From contig JANSWW010000012.1 of NCBI GenBank assembly GCA_024743275.1, positions 78,317 to 142,316 on the forward strand: a stretch of DNA of 64,000 nucleotides. Direction: 5' to 3'. The stretch comes from Alphaproteobacteria bacterium (lineage in GTDB: Bacteria; Pseudomonadota; Alphaproteobacteria; JANSWW01). The notes beneath the pieces were generated by a model that made no database searches, was not told the DNA's origin, and worked only from the letters and a program-made list of their open reading frames with translations. Shown in pieces: positions 29,934 to 39,765 of the stretch. A program made the position numbers and the translations under genes. Every line of letters starts with the position of its first letter. Positions within the stretch are counted from its first letter, which is position 1.

Positions 29934-30357
29934 CGGCGTCTTCGCCACGCTTTCGGTCCTCACGGTCCTATCATGGTCGGCGCCCGGCTCGGCGCTGCCG
30001 CTGAAACGGACCGAACCGAGCCATCTCACGTCACCGCCGCCTTTTTCCATTCTCGACGATCTCGAGCGGGACTCTCTGCCCCTCGATCAATCGAGCCAGG
30101 TCATTCTTCTACGGCTCGAGGCGCCTTTCGAGGACGTCGCGGAGCGGGACCAGGACGCGACCCGCGCCTGCCGCGCGCGAACGCTCGGCCAACGAAACAC
30201 CAATCGTTATGCGGTCCAATTCGCGGACCGGGTCGTTCCCGGAGGGCCGCCAAGAACGCTGATCGATATCGATCGGGTGACCTCGCCGGACAGGATCTAT
30301 CTCTTCCTGAAGGCCTCGACGACCCGCTGCGCGGTATATTCCATTCCCTTAAACTAA
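29914..30357 (+). CDS. Putative secreted protein, unknown
   Basis: A 147-residue reading frame with a plausible signal peptide (GVFATLSVLTVLSWSAPGSALP) and a polar C-terminal part with two Cys that could pair. It overlaps the end of the hydrolase by 20 bases, a coupling arrangement. No family recognised. The start could also be 29884. The existence of the gene is likely but not certain. Confidence 0.55.
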   Translation: MWRSPRNGVFATLSVLTVLSWSAPGSALPLKRTEPSHLTSPPPFSILDDLERDSLPLDQSSQVILLRLEAPFEDVAERDQDATRACRARTLGQRNTNRYAVQFADRVVPGGPPRTLIDIDRVTSPDRIYLFLKASTTRCAVYSIPLN

Positions 30358-30365
30358 CGGTGTTT

Positions 30366-30396
30366 TGATCCAAAAAAGGTGATCTGGATCATTTTT
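30366..30396 (+). terminator. Possible terminator
   Basis: TGATCCA and TGGATCA form a 7-bp stem with an A-rich 12-base loop followed by TTTTT, just after the small secreted protein gene. The stem is AT-rich, so its strength is doubtful. Confidence 0.4.
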
Positions 30397-30511
30397 CGGA
30401 CCAAAAACGGCCTTGTGATCACCGTTCGCGATTCTCCGGTTTATGTATTCCTTGAGCGGCCAGCCCCCTCCCCCGGGGTGTTACGGCGCGCGAAATTCGG
30501 GAAAGGCCGGC

Positions 30512-31813
30512 ATGGTTGGAATCGATAGTAGTGGGAGCAGTGGGCGGGCGGTGGACCCGGCGACCGGCGCGGCGGTGGTGCCGCGCGGACGGGATGTGCG
30601 GCTCGACTTCTTTCGGGGCCTCGCGATGTTCATCATCTTTTGCGCCCATATGCCCGGCAATGCCTGGACCCTCTACATCCCGGCGCGGTTCGGCCCATCG
30701 GACGCGACCGAGATCTTCGTCTTCTGCTCCGGCTTCGCCTCGGCCATCGCCTTCGGCGGCGCCTTTCGGAAATATGGCTGGGGGGTCGGGTGCGCCCGGG
30801 TGCTGTATCGCTGCTGGCAGATCTACTGGGCCCATATCGCGCTGTTCTTCACGATCCTGGCCGTCGTCGCCCTCGGCACCTTCCATCTCGACACCGGCAA
30901 GGACTATATCGGCCAACTCAATCTCTACCATTTCGTCAACGATCCGGCGCGCGGCATCATCCATCTGATGACGTTCACCTACGTGCCGAATCTGTTCGAC
31001 ATCCTGCCGATGTATTTCGGCGCCTTGCTGCTGCTGCCGGTGATGATCCTGTTAAGCCGGGTCCATGTGGGTCTGGCGATTGGCTTCTCCCTTGGTCTCT
31101 GGGCCTGCGTCCACGCCTTCGGCTGGGAGTTCCCGGCCGAATGGTGGGCAAACGAGAACGGGGATGTCCGGCCCTGGTATTTCAATCCGCTGGCCTGGCA
31201 GCTCCTGTTCTTCACAGGGTTCGCCTTCGGGGCGGGATGGCTGAAGCCGCCGCCGATGCACCGTCTGGTCTTCTGGACAGCGGTCGTGTTCGTCGTGGTC
31301 CAGATCCCTTATGAGTTCTGGATGAGCCGACGGGCGATCGACGCCCATCTGATGGAGAGCTTCGGATACACCACCGCGGTGATGAACGACCTGCATCAGT
31401 CGCTGCGCTGGTTCACACAGAAAACCGACTTCGGCATCCTGCGATATCTGCATTTCCTGGCTCTCGCCTATATCGCCCTCTATCTCCTGCGCGGGCATGA
31501 GAACAAGCTACGCGCGCCGGTCTTCAAACCGATCGTGAAGGTCGGGCAACAGGCCCTCGCCACCTTCCTGGCCGGCCTCGTCCTGTCCCGGATCGGCGGC
31601 ATGTTCCTCGACGTCGCGGAGCGCGACATGGTCACCTGGGCGCTTGCCAATCTGTCGGGCTTCGCCCTGTTGATCGCGGTCGCCTACGTGGCCGGTTTCT
31701 TCAAGGGACAGCCCTGGCGGAAGACCCCCGCGGCAAAGTCGGCCCCCGCGCCGCGGCCGGAGTCGGCACCGCCCTATGGCGCGGCCCGTTTCCAGCCGGG
31801 AGCCGCCGATTGA
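30512..31813 (+). CDS. opgC: OpgC-family membrane acyltransferase
   Basis: A 433-residue integral membrane protein of the OpgC type (acyltransferase 3-like), which in related bacteria adds succinyl groups to osmoregulated periplasmic glucans. RDVRLDFFRGLAMFIIFCAHMPGNAWTLYIPARFGPSDATEIFVFCSG is the family N-terminal block with the R-x-x-x-D-F-F-R-G motif and catalytic His. About ten hydrophobic helices follow, and the tail is Pro/Ala-rich. The ATG at 30512 is preceded by GGAAAGG. The esterase gene starts at its stop codon and opgH lies convergent, so this locus is devoted to glucan envelope polymers. Confidence 0.88.
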   Translation: MVGIDSSGSSGRAVDPATGAAVVPRGRDVRLDFFRGLAMFIIFCAHMPGNAWTLYIPARFGPSDATEIFVFCSGFASAIAFGGAFRKYGWGVGCARVLYRCWQIYWAHIALFFTILAVVALGTFHLDTGKDYIGQLNLYHFVNDPARGIIHLMTFTYVPNLFDILPMYFGALLLLPVMILLSRVHVGLAIGFSLGLWACVHAFGWEFPAEWWANENGDVRPWYFNPLAWQLLFFTGFAFGAGWLKPPPMHRLVFWTAVVFVVVQIPYEFWMSRRAIDAHLMESFGYTTAVMNDLHQSLRWFTQKTDFGILRYLHFLALAYIALYLLRGHENKLRAPVFKPIVKVGQQALATFLAGLVLSRIGGMFLDVAERDMVTWALANLSGFALLIAVAYVAGFFKGQPWRKTPAAKSAPAPRPESAPPYGAARFQPGAAD

Positions 31814-32673
31814 TCCGCCGGGCGCTGGTCGCGGCCCTTTTCTCAGCCGGCCTCGGCCTCTCGGGGGGCCAGGCGGGCGAGATCACCCGGGACCTGTCGC
31901 TCGATGTCGCGGGGCTGAACGCGCCGGTGCCCTATTGGGTTTACCGGCCTGACGGCGTCCCGGCGGAAACGCCGCTTCCCGTGATCTATCTGCTGCACGG
32001 CTATAACGCGGGTCCGGGGGCCTGGTTCCACGCCGCCGGTCTGGAGGCGGCCGCCGACCGTCTCATCGCGGAGGGCGCGATCCCCCCGGCACTGATCGTC
32101 CTGCCGAAACTCGGTAACAGCTGGTATGTGGACAGCGAGGCCTTCGGTCCCGTGGCGACCCGCTTCGTCGATACCTTCATCCCCGCCGTCGAGGCCCGTC
32201 ATGGCGGGATCGGCGACCGGCGGAGCCGCGCGGTCGCCGGGATCTCCATGGGCGGTTTCGGGGCCTTGCGGCTCGCTTATCACCACCCGGAGAGTTTCGT
32301 GGCGACGGCGGCCCTCTCACCGGCCATCGTCTCCGATGTCGATCACGCCTGGCGGCTCGGAAAGGCCCAGATCGGCCTGTTCGGGCCGGTGTTCGGAGAC
32401 CCGCTCGACCCAAATCGTCTCAGGGCGGCCAATGTCTTCAGCCCCTTGGACCGCCTGGCGCTGATGGAAGACCCGCCGGCCAGCTACATCACGACAGGCG
32501 ACGACGACTATTTCGAGCTCTGGCGCGGTGCCAGCCATCTTTTTCTGGCTCTCCGGGACCGCGGTCTGCCGGTCGAGATGCGGATCACCGACGGTGGCCA
32601 TGTCTGGCCGCTGTGGAAGCGGGAGTTGGCGAATGTGTTGCGCTTCCTGGGCGACCGGATCGACCCCGAATAG
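31810..32673 (+). CDS. Exported esterase (esterase D-like hydrolase)
   Basis: A 287-residue alpha/beta hydrolase with a signal peptide (RRALVAALFSAGLGLSGGQAGE), hence probably periplasmic. PVIYLLHGYNAGPGAW is the oxyanion region, RAVAGISMGGFGALRLAYHHP is the nucleophile elbow (Ser in G-x-S-x-G), and ITDGGHVWPLWKREL has the catalytic His. The putative TTG start (31810) overlaps the opgC stop, so it should be translated together with OpgC. It could remove or exchange acyl groups on glucans; this is inferred only from location. Confidence 0.82.
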   Translation: MIRRALVAALFSAGLGLSGGQAGEITRDLSLDVAGLNAPVPYWVYRPDGVPAETPLPVIYLLHGYNAGPGAWFHAAGLEAAADRLIAEGAIPPALIVLPKLGNSWYVDSEAFGPVATRFVDTFIPAVEARHGGIGDRRSRAVAGISMGGFGALRLAYHHPESFVATAALSPAIVSDVDHAWRLGKAQIGLFGPVFGDPLDPNRLRAANVFSPLDRLALMEDPPASYITTGDDDYFELWRGASHLFLALRDRGLPVEMRITDGGHVWPLWKRELANVLRFLGDRIDPE

Positions 32674-32681
32674 GCCGGCTA

Positions 32682-34583
32682 TCAGGCCGCCTGCTGAACG
32701 ATCTCCGGGTTCGCCGCCCGCGCCCCTTTCGGCTTGCGCACCCCGGCGCGGATCAGGGTAACCGGCCGGCCGAATTCCTCCGGCAACGCGGCGAAACCCC
32801 ATCTGCGCATCCAGCGGCCCGCCTCAAGCCGGCTGGTCGCCACCGTGAAGGGGGTCGCCAGGAACCATCCCGCGAGGATCGGCGCCGCCCAATAGAGCAG
32901 AGTAGGCTGCGTCGCGGCGATCGCCGCCGTGACCAGGACGGCGAGGGCGAAATGGATGCGGAAATGGCTCGCCGCATCGACCCAACTCATGGCGTAGTCG
33001 CTCCGGTTCTGGGCGCCCCAGGATATGCTGCGGCCGAAGAACAGGCCGATCGCAAAGATCGACAGCGACAAGGCGACGATCGGCGCCATCAGCGTCGAGA
33101 AGATCAGTTCGACCACGAACCCGCTCAGCACCCGCGGCGTCCCGCCATAGGCCTGACGCCGCTGCGGCCGCAGGAGGACATCGAGCACGCCCATAATCTT
33201 CGGCGCGAAGGCCATGAACAGCATCGCCGCCAGCAACCAATACCCGGCGGCGGTGCCCCGCAGGTCCCAGGGCAGGCTGACGGCGCCCACCGTCGGACCG
33301 TCCATGCGGGTCACGCCCATGGCGAGGCCCAGCAACACGAAGGACATCCAGGCGAGCGGCGACAGATACATCAACATGGCCAAGACAAGCTGCAGCCGCC
33401 CCATGTTCCGAAGTCCGGGCAGGGTCAACAGCGCCTTGTATTGAAGATTGCCCTGGCACCAGCGCGTCTCGCGCGTAATGAAATCCGGCAGGGTCGGCGG
33501 GTTTTCCTCATAGGACCCGCCTTCCTCCGGGATCACCCGGACGGCGTAGCCGGCCCGGCGCATCATCACCGCCTCGACCTGATCGTGGCTCAGGATCTGC
33601 CCCCCGAAAGGCGCCTTGCCCGGCAACTCCGGCAGCCGGCAATGCTCCAGGAAGGGCCGCATGCGCAGAACCGCGTTATGCCCCCAATAGGGGCCGTCGT
33701 CGCCCTGCCACCAGGCGCTGCCCATGGTGAAGGAACGCATGCCATGCCGCATGCCGAACTGGAACAGCCGGGTGAACGGGCTATCGCTCGGCAGGCCGAC
33801 GGCGAGTGTCTGCAGAATGCCGAGATCCGGGTTCCTGTCCATGATACGAGCCAATCGCCCGACCAGGGAGGCGGACATGAGGCTGTCCGCGTCGAGCACG
33901 AGAAGATAGTCGTAGTCCCGGCCGACCCGGTCGAGATGCTCCCAAAGATTACCCATCTTTTTGCCGGTGTTATCGGTCCGGCGCCGGTAGAAGAGACGGT
34001 CCGGATGGGGGCTGTCCTCCCGCCACGCGGCAAAGCGGCGCTGTTCCTCGAGATAGATCGCCGGATCGGTGCTGTCGGACAAAAGGGCAATGTCGAATTT
34101 GTTGCCGTCCGGCCCCCGCTCGAGCCCATGGACCAGCGCCTTCAGGTGACGGAAGACCCGGTCGGGGTCCTCGTTATGGACCGGCATGGCGATCAGCGTG
34201 CGCCCGCGGACCGCCGCCTTCGGGTCGTAGGCATGGGCGACCGGACACACCATCTTAAGCGGATCGGTGAAAAAGGTATTAAGGACGAAGCCGATCACCG
34301 CGTTCCAGAAGCCGATCACCGTCCAAGGCAGCGTCACGGCGAAGGCGCCCAGCATCAAGGTCTCGACCAGGGAGAAGCCCCCGGGGGCCAGGAGCAGCGC
34401 CAGGGCGGCCAGGGCGGCCAGCATCGTCCCGCCGGTCAAGGTCGCGAAGATCGCCCGCCGGATTTTCATCGAAAATCCGTGGTGCGGCGCGGCATCGACG
34501 GGTCTTTTTGCGGGAAAGGGCGCGACACTCATCGCCTTTTGGCTGCTTCCGGCCTGCACGTCGGACAATCCGTTTCTCCTCAT
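32682..34583 (-). CDS. opgH: Glucans biosynthesis glucosyltransferase OpgH/MdoH
   Basis: Inner-membrane processive GT2 enzyme that builds the beta-glucan backbone of osmoregulated periplasmic glucans from UDP-glucose. Of 633 residues, N-terminal helices (GGTMLAALAALALLLAP) precede the cytoplasmic glycosyltransferase domain with LLVLDADSLMSAS (D-x-D), HDQVEAVMMRRAGY and TRETRWCQGNLQY (the R/Q-x-x-R-W-like motif). More helices and LSGFVVELIFSTLMAPIVAL follow. Start is uncertain: ATG 34583 or ATG 34532 (16 codons later). Convergent with the opgC-esterase pair (8-base gap); no opgG is present in the window. Confidence 0.92.
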   Translation of the reverse strand: MRRNGLSDVQAGSSQKAMSVAPFPAKRPVDAAPHHGFSMKIRRAIFATLTGGTMLAALAALALLLAPGGFSLVETLMLGAFAVTLPWTVIGFWNAVIGFVLNTFFTDPLKMVCPVAHAYDPKAAVRGRTLIAMPVHNEDPDRVFRHLKALVHGLERGPDGNKFDIALLSDSTDPAIYLEEQRRFAAWREDSPHPDRLFYRRRTDNTGKKMGNLWEHLDRVGRDYDYLLVLDADSLMSASLVGRLARIMDRNPDLGILQTLAVGLPSDSPFTRLFQFGMRHGMRSFTMGSAWWQGDDGPYWGHNAVLRMRPFLEHCRLPELPGKAPFGGQILSHDQVEAVMMRRAGYAVRVIPEEGGSYEENPPTLPDFITRETRWCQGNLQYKALLTLPGLRNMGRLQLVLAMLMYLSPLAWMSFVLLGLAMGVTRMDGPTVGAVSLPWDLRGTAAGYWLLAAMLFMAFAPKIMGVLDVLLRPQRRQAYGGTPRVLSGFVVELIFSTLMAPIVALSLSIFAIGLFFGRSISWGAQNRSDYAMSWVDAASHFRIHFALAVLVTAAIAATQPTLLYWAAPILAGWFLATPFTVATSRLEAGRWMRRWGFAALPEEFGRPVTLIRAGVRKPKGARAANPEIVQQAA

Positions 34584-34988
34584 CCCCAAATACCCAATGA
34601 ACCTAGTGACTTAATCGGATGCGACGAAGTGACATTGCCGTGAACGCGCCGTGACCCATCCCGCAGGCTTACGGTCCCGGTGGCGAAGAAGATCACGGCG
34701 CCGAGACCGAACTGCCCGACAATCCGCCATAACGCCTCGCCAGACGGGCTTGATTTACACTCAAAAGTGGCGAGAAATCTCCTTTCGGCAAGACGCTCTA
34801 CTTAGGAAAACGGCGGCTTTCCGGAAGATCCGGACCGATTTTCCCGGAAACGCCCCGCGCGAAGGGTGACGTATTATCCCTACAAAACGTCGTCCCGGAA
34901 GAATCATCGTTTCCCGGGTGGGCCTACAACCGGGCCATACCGGGAGTGGACGTACAGTCGTTCGCCCCGAGGGAAGAGGAACAAGCCG
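34584..34988. other. 400-base region without a convincing gene
   Basis: Between opgH and a small plus-strand gene. It becomes AT-richer near 34740-34830 and probably contains the promoters of both flanking genes. Short reading frames here are arginine-rich shadows. No repeat, tRNA or clear operator seen. Confidence 0.5.
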
Positions 34989-35258
34989 ATGAATTTGACC
35001 CAAGACGATCTCGACGCCATCGCGGTGGCCTACCGCCTGGGCATCATGAAGGATCAAGACGAGGGTGCGGCGACCGCGATGGTTCATGCGGCACTGCAGC
35101 AACGCCACCCCCTGTTGACGGCGGAGGAAGTCGCGAGCGTGTCGGAAACGGCGATCGAAAAGATCAAGGTCGACCGGGAGGACTGGATGGCCGGAGACGA
35201 TGTCGTTTCCGACGAGAACCACCCGGTCCTGGAGGGCCAAGGCGAGACGGTCGACTGA
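34989..35258 (+). CDS. Small acidic protein, unknown
   Basis: An 89-residue acidic, helical protein without recognised domain. It begins NLTQDDLDAIAVAYRLGIMKDQDEGAATAMVHAAL, a predicted helical bundle, and ends in a disordered acidic tail. The ATG at 34989 follows GGGAAGAGG. Single gene upstream of queA, same strand, about 100 bases apart; no sign that it belongs to queuosine synthesis. Confidence 0.6.
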   Translation: MNLTQDDLDAIAVAYRLGIMKDQDEGAATAMVHAALQQRHPLLTAEEVASVSETAIEKIKVDREDWMAGDDVVSDENHPVLEGQGETVD

Positions 35259-35361
35259 TCGCGTTGACGCAGCGGACATAAGCCCCATTCGGCCCACACC
35301 TGGCTACGGGATTCACGATACTGCTTTTCACGCCGGCATCGGAACGCTATATGCCGCGCCG

Positions 35362-36468
35362 ATGAAGACCGATGATTTCGATTTCACCCTGCCCGACGAC
35401 CTGATCGCCCAACGCCCGGCGGAACCGCGTGACAGCGCGCGGCTGCTGGGCGTGCTGGGTCCGGCGCCGGATGGGATCCAGGACAAGACCGTACGCGACC
35501 TGCCGAGCCTGTTCCGGCCGGGGGATGCGCTCGTGATCAACAACACCAAGGTCATCCCGAGCCGGCTTTTCGGCCGCCGCGGCGATGCCCGTGTCGAGGT
35601 CACCCTGCATAAGCAAGCGGCCAGCACACCGACGGAGCAGAAATGGTGGGCCTTCGCCCGCCCGGCGAAACGCTTGCGGCCCGGCGATGTCGTCGACTTC
35701 GCGGACGGTCTGGCGGCCAGGGTCGAGGACCGGGTCGGGGCCGAGGTCTTACTCGACTTCAAAACCGATCCGGCCAGCTTCTTCCACGCCCTCGATGCCC
35801 AGGGCGCGATGCCGCTGCCGCCCTATATCGATCGCAAGGAGGGGCCGCGGGAAGAGGACCGCGACCATTACCAGACCGTCTTCGCCGCCCGTCCTGGCGC
35901 TGTCGCCGCCCCCACCGCCTCGCTCCACTTCACCGATGCGTTGCTGAAGGAGATCGAGGAGAAAGGGGTCGAGCGGGTCGAGACCACGCTTCATGTCGGG
36001 GCCGGGACCTTCCTGCCGGTGAAGACCGAGGACCCGCGGGACCACATGATGCATGGCGAATGGTTCGAAATGACGCCGGAGGCGGCGGCAAGGCTCAACG
36101 ACGTCCGCGCGAAGGGCGGCCGCATCATCGCCGCCGGCACCACCGCCATGCGGGTCCTGGAGAGCATCACCGACGAGGACGGCACCATCCGGGCGGAGAC
36201 CGGGGAAACCCATCTCTTCATCCTGCCGGGCTACCGCTTCAGGGCGGTCGACGCGCTGATCACCAACTTCCACCTGCCGAAATCGACCCTGTTCATGCTG
36301 GTCTGCGCCTTCGCCGGGACCGAGACCATGAAGGCGGCCTATGCCCACGCGGTCGCCGAACGCTACCGGTTCTTCAGTTATGGTGACGGCAGCTTCCTAC
36401 TGCGCGAGGACCGGCGCGAGGACCGGCGCGAGGACCTGAGCGAAGACCGGCGCGAGGATTCGCAATGA
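35362..36468 (+). CDS. queA: tRNA preQ1(34) S-adenosylmethionine ribosyltransferase-isomerase
   Basis: Transfers the ribosyl part of SAM to preQ1 in tRNA, giving epoxyqueuosine. The 368 residues start [26 protein letters not shown] and contain [25 protein letters not shown] [15 protein letters not shown] and [22 protein letters not shown], typical of QueA. The usual C-terminus ends near YGDGSFL; here 24 extra residues of Arg/Glu/Asp repeats follow, encoded by a 12-bp tandem array. The stop overlaps the tgt start (ATGA), first pair of the queA-tgt-queF-queG operon. Confidence 0.95.
   Translation: MKTDDFDFTLPDDLIAQRPAEPRDSARLLGVLGPAPDGIQDKTVRDLPSLFRPGDALVINNTKVIPSRLFGRRGDARVEVTLHKQAASTPTEQKWWAFARPAKRLRPGDVVDFADGLAARVEDRVGAEVLLDFKTDPASFFHALDAQGAMPLPPYIDRKEGPREEDRDHYQTVFAARPGAVAAPTASLHFTDALLKEIEEKGVERVETTLHVGAGTFLPVKTEDPRDHMMHGEWFEMTPEAAARLNDVRAKGGRIIAAGTTAMRVLESITDEDGTIRAETGETHLFILPGYRFRAVDALITNFHLPKSTLFMLVCAFAGTETMKAAYAHAVAERYRFFSYGDGSFLLREDRREDRREDLSEDRREDSQ
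36403..36462 (+). repeat. Five 12-bp tandem units at the 3' end of queA
   Basis: The unit CGCGAGGACCGG occurs twice perfectly and then three times with one to four changes. It encodes a charged tail of R-E-D-R units after the normal end of QueA and runs up to the overlapping tgt start. Confidence 0.9.
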
Positions 36469-37595
36469 GCCCCGAACTGCCCTTCATGCTGCACGCGACC
36501 GACGGCCGGGCACGCAGAGGCACCGTGACCACCGCCCACGGCACCGTGGAGACCCCGGCCTTCATGCCGGTCGGCACGGCGGCCACGGTCAAGGCGATGA
36601 AGGGGGCCGACGTCAAGGCGACCGGGGCGGAGATCATTCTCGGCAACACCTACCATCTGATGCTGCGGCCCGGCGCCGACCGGATCGAGCGGCTCGGCGG
36701 CCTGCATCGCTTCATGGGCTGGGACGGCCCGATCCTGACAGATTCCGGCGGGTTCCAGGTGATGTCGTTGGCCGGCATTCGGAAGATGACCGAGAAGGGC
36801 GTGACCTTCCAAAGCCATATCGACGGCTCGAAGCATCTGCTGACTCCGGAACGCTCCATCGAGATCCAGCATCAACTGGATGCCAACATCACCATGGCCT
36901 TCGACGAGTGCACGCCCTTCCCGGCGATGCACGACGTGGCGAAAACGTCGATGGAACTTTCCATGCGCTGGGCGGAACGCAGCAAATCCGCCTATCGCAA
37001 GCGCGCCGGCTACGGTCTGTTCGGGATCGTCCAGGGATCGGTCTACGACGACCTCCGGAAGGTCAGCAGCGATATCCTGACCGGCATCGGGTTCGACGGC
37101 TATGCCGTGGGTGGGCTCGCGGTGGGCGAGCCACAGGCGGAGATGTTCCGGGTGCTGGACGCCTCCACGCCCCATCTGCCCGAGGACAAGCCCCGCTATC
37201 TGATGGGCGTCGGGCGCCCGTCCGATCTGATCGGCGCCGTCGCCCGGGGGGTCGACATGTTCGATTGCGTCATGCCGACCCGGGCCGGCCGCACCGCGAA
37301 GGCGTTCACCGCGCGGGGCGAGGTCAATCTGCGGAACGCCCGGCACGCCGAGGACCCGCGTCCGCTCGAGGCGGGGTGCGACTGCCCCGGTTGCACCATG
37401 CACAGCCGCGCCTATCTTCATCATCTGTTCAAGGCCGAGGAGATGCTGGGGCCGATGCTGCTGACCTGGCATAATCTGCGCCATTACCAAAGGCTGATGG
37501 CGGCGATGCGGGACGCCATCGAGCAGGGCGGCTTCGCGGCCTTTGCCGCCGAACGGCTGGCCCATCTCGACGAGGGCGATATCCCGCCCCTTTAG
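36465..37595 (+). CDS. tgt: tRNA-guanine transglycosylase
   Basis: Exchanges guanine 34 for preQ1 in tRNAs with GUN anticodons. The 376 residues contain the substrate Asp in [14 protein letters not shown], the nucleophile Asp in [18 protein letters not shown] and the zinc site [26 protein letters not shown] forms the base-binding loop. It overlaps queA by four bases and is followed nine bases later by queF. Confidence 0.97.
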   Translation: MSPELPFMLHATDGRARRGTVTTAHGTVETPAFMPVGTAATVKAMKGADVKATGAEIILGNTYHLMLRPGADRIERLGGLHRFMGWDGPILTDSGGFQVMSLAGIRKMTEKGVTFQSHIDGSKHLLTPERSIEIQHQLDANITMAFDECTPFPAMHDVAKTSMELSMRWAERSKSAYRKRAGYGLFGIVQGSVYDDLRKVSSDILTGIGFDGYAVGGLAVGEPQAEMFRVLDASTPHLPEDKPRYLMGVGRPSDLIGAVARGVDMFDCVMPTRAGRTAKAFTARGEVNLRNARHAEDPRPLEAGCDCPGCTMHSRAYLHHLFKAEEMLGPMLLTWHNLRHYQRLMAAMRDAIEQGGFAAFAAERLAHLDEGDIPPL

Positions 37596-37604
37596 GAAAA
37601 CGGT

Positions 37605-38069
37605 ATGAGCGAGAACATCTACCAGACCCTGACCCAACTCGGCGGCAAGACCAATCTGCCCGCCACACCCGAGGAGGCGGTGTTGGAGCGGGTCGCAAAC
37701 CCCCATCCGGACACGCCCTATGCGGTCCGGTTCGTCGCCCCGGAATTCACCAGCCTCTGCCCGCTGACCGGCCAGCCCGACTTCGCCCATCTGGTGATCG
37801 ACTATGTTCCCGGCCCCTATCTCGTCGAATCCAAGTCGTTGAAGCTGTTCCTCGGCGCCTTCCGCAATCACGGCGCCTTTCACGAGGCCTGCTCGGTGAT
37901 GGTCGGCAAGCGCATCGTCGAGGTGACGGAGGCGGTCTGGTTCCGAATCGGGGCCTATTGGTATCCCAGGGGCGGGATTCCCATCGATGTCTTCTGGCAG
38001 CACGGCACGCTGCCCGACGGGGTCTGGGTGCCCGACCAGGGCGTGCCTCCCTACCGGGGCCGCGGGTGA
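37605..38069 (+). CDS. queF: NADPH-dependent preQ0 reductase
   Basis: Reduces 7-cyano-7-deazaguanine (preQ0) to preQ1, the substrate of Tgt. This is the short unimodular form (154 residues, tunnelling fold) with the nucleophile Cys in [16 protein letters not shown] and the NADPH motif [15 protein letters not shown]. Its stop overlaps the GTG start of queG. Having queF beside tgt means that preQ1 is made from preQ0 in this organism; the upstream queC, queD and queE genes are not in the window. Confidence 0.96.
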   Translation: MSENIYQTLTQLGGKTNLPATPEEAVLERVANPHPDTPYAVRFVAPEFTSLCPLTGQPDFAHLVIDYVPGPYLVESKSLKLFLGAFRNHGAFHEACSVMVGKRIVEVTEAVWFRIGAYWYPRGGIPIDVFWQHGTLPDGVWVPDQGVPPYRGRG

Positions 38070-39130
38070 CGGCGGACCTCAAACGGAAGATCAGCGAGCG
38101 GGCGCGCGCCGAGGGCTTCGCCGCCGCCCATTTCACGACGGCCCGTCTGCCCGCGACGGCCGGAGAGCGCCTGGACCATTTCCTGGACAAAGGCCATCAG
38201 GGCGACATGGCCTGGATGGCCGAGACCAAGGACCGCCGCCGCAGTCCGGATGCGCTGTGGCCCGATGCCCGCACCGCCATCGTCCTGACCACCCGCTACA
38301 CCCCGCCAGCGGATCCCCTCACCTTGCTCGACACGCCGGACCGCGGCGTGATCAGCGTCTATGCCCAGTCCAAGGACTATCACGACGTTATCAAGAAGAG
38401 GCTGAAGCGCCTCGCCCGCTGGATCGTCGAGGAGGCGACCAGGACGGAGGTGGGAGGAGCCGAGGTCAAGGTGTTCGTCGACACCGCGCCCATCCTGGAG
38501 AAGACGGTCGCCCAGCAGGCCGGGGCCGGCTGGCAGGGCAAGCACACCAATCTGGTCAGCCGCCAGGACGGGTCCTGGCTGTTCCTGGGCGAGATCCTCA
38601 CCACCCTCGACCTTCCCCCGGACCCGCCGGAGCGCGACCATTGCGGCAGTTGCCGGGCCTGCCTGGACATCTGCCCGACGGACGCCTTTCCGACGCCCTA
38701 TACGCTCGACGCGCGGAAATGCGTCAGCTACCTGACCATCGAGCACAAGGGCGTCATCCCGGAGGATCTGAAGCCGAAGATGGGCAACCGGATCTATGGC
38801 TGCGACGACTGTCTCGCGGTTTGTCCCTGGAATAAATTCGCGAACGCGCCGGCGGATCCCGCTCTCCCGAAACGCGAGGACCTCTGGGGACCGGCTCTCG
38901 CGGATCTGGCCCGCCTCGACGACACCGCCTTTCGGGAGAAATTCCGCGGCTCGCCCATCAAGCGAACCGGGCGGGACCGTTTCGTGCGCAATGTGTTGAT
39001 CGCCATCGGGAATTCGGGCGACAAGTCCCTATTGCCCCTGGCCGAAAGTCTGGTGGAAGATCCTTCGGATGTCGTCCGGGACTCGGCGGCCTATGCCGTC
39101 CGATGCCTCAAATCCCGGCGATTTGATTAA
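38066..39130 (+). CDS. queG: Epoxyqueuosine reductase
   Basis: Cobalamin- and 4Fe-4S-dependent last step of queuosine synthesis. The 354 residues have an N-terminal cobalamin-binding half ([21 protein letters not shown] [20 protein letters not shown]), two ferredoxin clusters [16 protein letters not shown] and [14 protein letters not shown], and a C-terminal HEAT-like repeat ([35 protein letters not shown]). The start is GTG 38066, sharing GTGA with the queF stop. The operon thus covers preQ0 to Q in one unit. Confidence 0.95.
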   Translation: MTADLKRKISERARAEGFAAAHFTTARLPATAGERLDHFLDKGHQGDMAWMAETKDRRRSPDALWPDARTAIVLTTRYTPPADPLTLLDTPDRGVISVYAQSKDYHDVIKKRLKRLARWIVEEATRTEVGGAEVKVFVDTAPILEKTVAQQAGAGWQGKHTNLVSRQDGSWLFLGEILTTLDLPPDPPERDHCGSCRACLDICPTDAFPTPYTLDARKCVSYLTIEHKGVIPEDLKPKMGNRIYGCDDCLAVCPWNKFANAPADPALPKREDLWGPALADLARLDDTAFREKFRGSPIKRTGRDRFVRNVLIAIGNSGDKSLLPLAESLVEDPSDVVRDSAAYAVRCLKSRRFD

Positions 39131-39198
39131 AACACTCATAAATCCGTTTCCGAAACGGCGGGAAACCCCCTATTCTTTCGGTTGTGTTGGGGTTTGTG

Positions 39199-39213
39199 GC
39201 GCCTTTGGCGCCG
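39199..39213. other. Short palindrome upstream of the basic unknown protein
   Basis: GGCGCCTTTGGCGCC, a perfect 6-bp inverted repeat, 17 bases before the ATG at 39230. It could be an operator or could hide the ribosome site of the next gene in the mRNA; no further evidence. Confidence 0.4.
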
Positions 39214-39229
39214 ACGAAAGAGTGTTGGG

Positions 39230-39742
39230 ATGGCGAACAACAAGGGCAAGCCGAAGAACGGCGCGCCGGCCAATGGCCAATTGAGCAAGGCGGATCGGGA
39301 GTCCCTCAAGATTCTCGCCGGTACGGTTCGCAAGAATCTGGGGGTCCATCCGGTCTCCAACGCCATCGGCAACGCGGCCCGCACGGGCAAGCGCGAGGAC
39401 TACGACAAGGCCGCCGAGGGCTTCGACATGCTGCCCGGTGCCGCCAAGAAGGTCGTCGCCAGCGACGCCGTCACCGAGGCCCATGTCCAGGTCCAGACCA
39501 GCAAGCTCAACAGGTCGATCCAGGGCGCGGTGGACCAGGTCATCGCGGGACGCAAGGCCAGGAAGGTCGAGGAAAAGAAGCAGCCCAAGGCCGGCCGGGT
39601 CGACAATGCTTGGGACTTCCAGAACATCCCCACCGATCCGGCCCTGCGGCGGAAGATGAAAAAGCGGCAGGACGAAGATTGGGACCCGCTCGACCAGGGC
39701 GCCAGTTGGGATTGGAAGACCATCCCGGGGCATAAGAAATAG
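39230..39742 (+). CDS. Basic lysine-rich protein, unknown
   Basis: A 170-residue cytoplasmic protein that I do not recognise. It is rich in Lys, Ala and Asp, with a predicted helical middle part (residues 20-115, including VTEAHVQVQTSKLNRSIQGAVDQVIAG) and a Trp-containing C-terminal part NAWDFQNIPTDPALRRKM...ASWDWKTIPGHKK. The ATG at 39230 is preceded by GTTGGG. A decayed copy of its last 16 codons lies at 41141-41188, beyond lysR and the tautomerase gene. Probably a real gene because codon usage and length are consistent. Confidence 0.65.
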   Translation: MANNKGKPKNGAPANGQLSKADRESLKILAGTVRKNLGVHPVSNAIGNAARTGKREDYDKAAEGFDMLPGAAKKVVASDAVTEAHVQVQTSKLNRSIQGAVDQVIAGRKARKVEEKKQPKAGRVDNAWDFQNIPTDPALRRKMKKRQDEDWDPLDQGASWDWKTIPGHKK

Positions 39743-39765
39743 GCCGGGACAAGCGGCATCCACCG

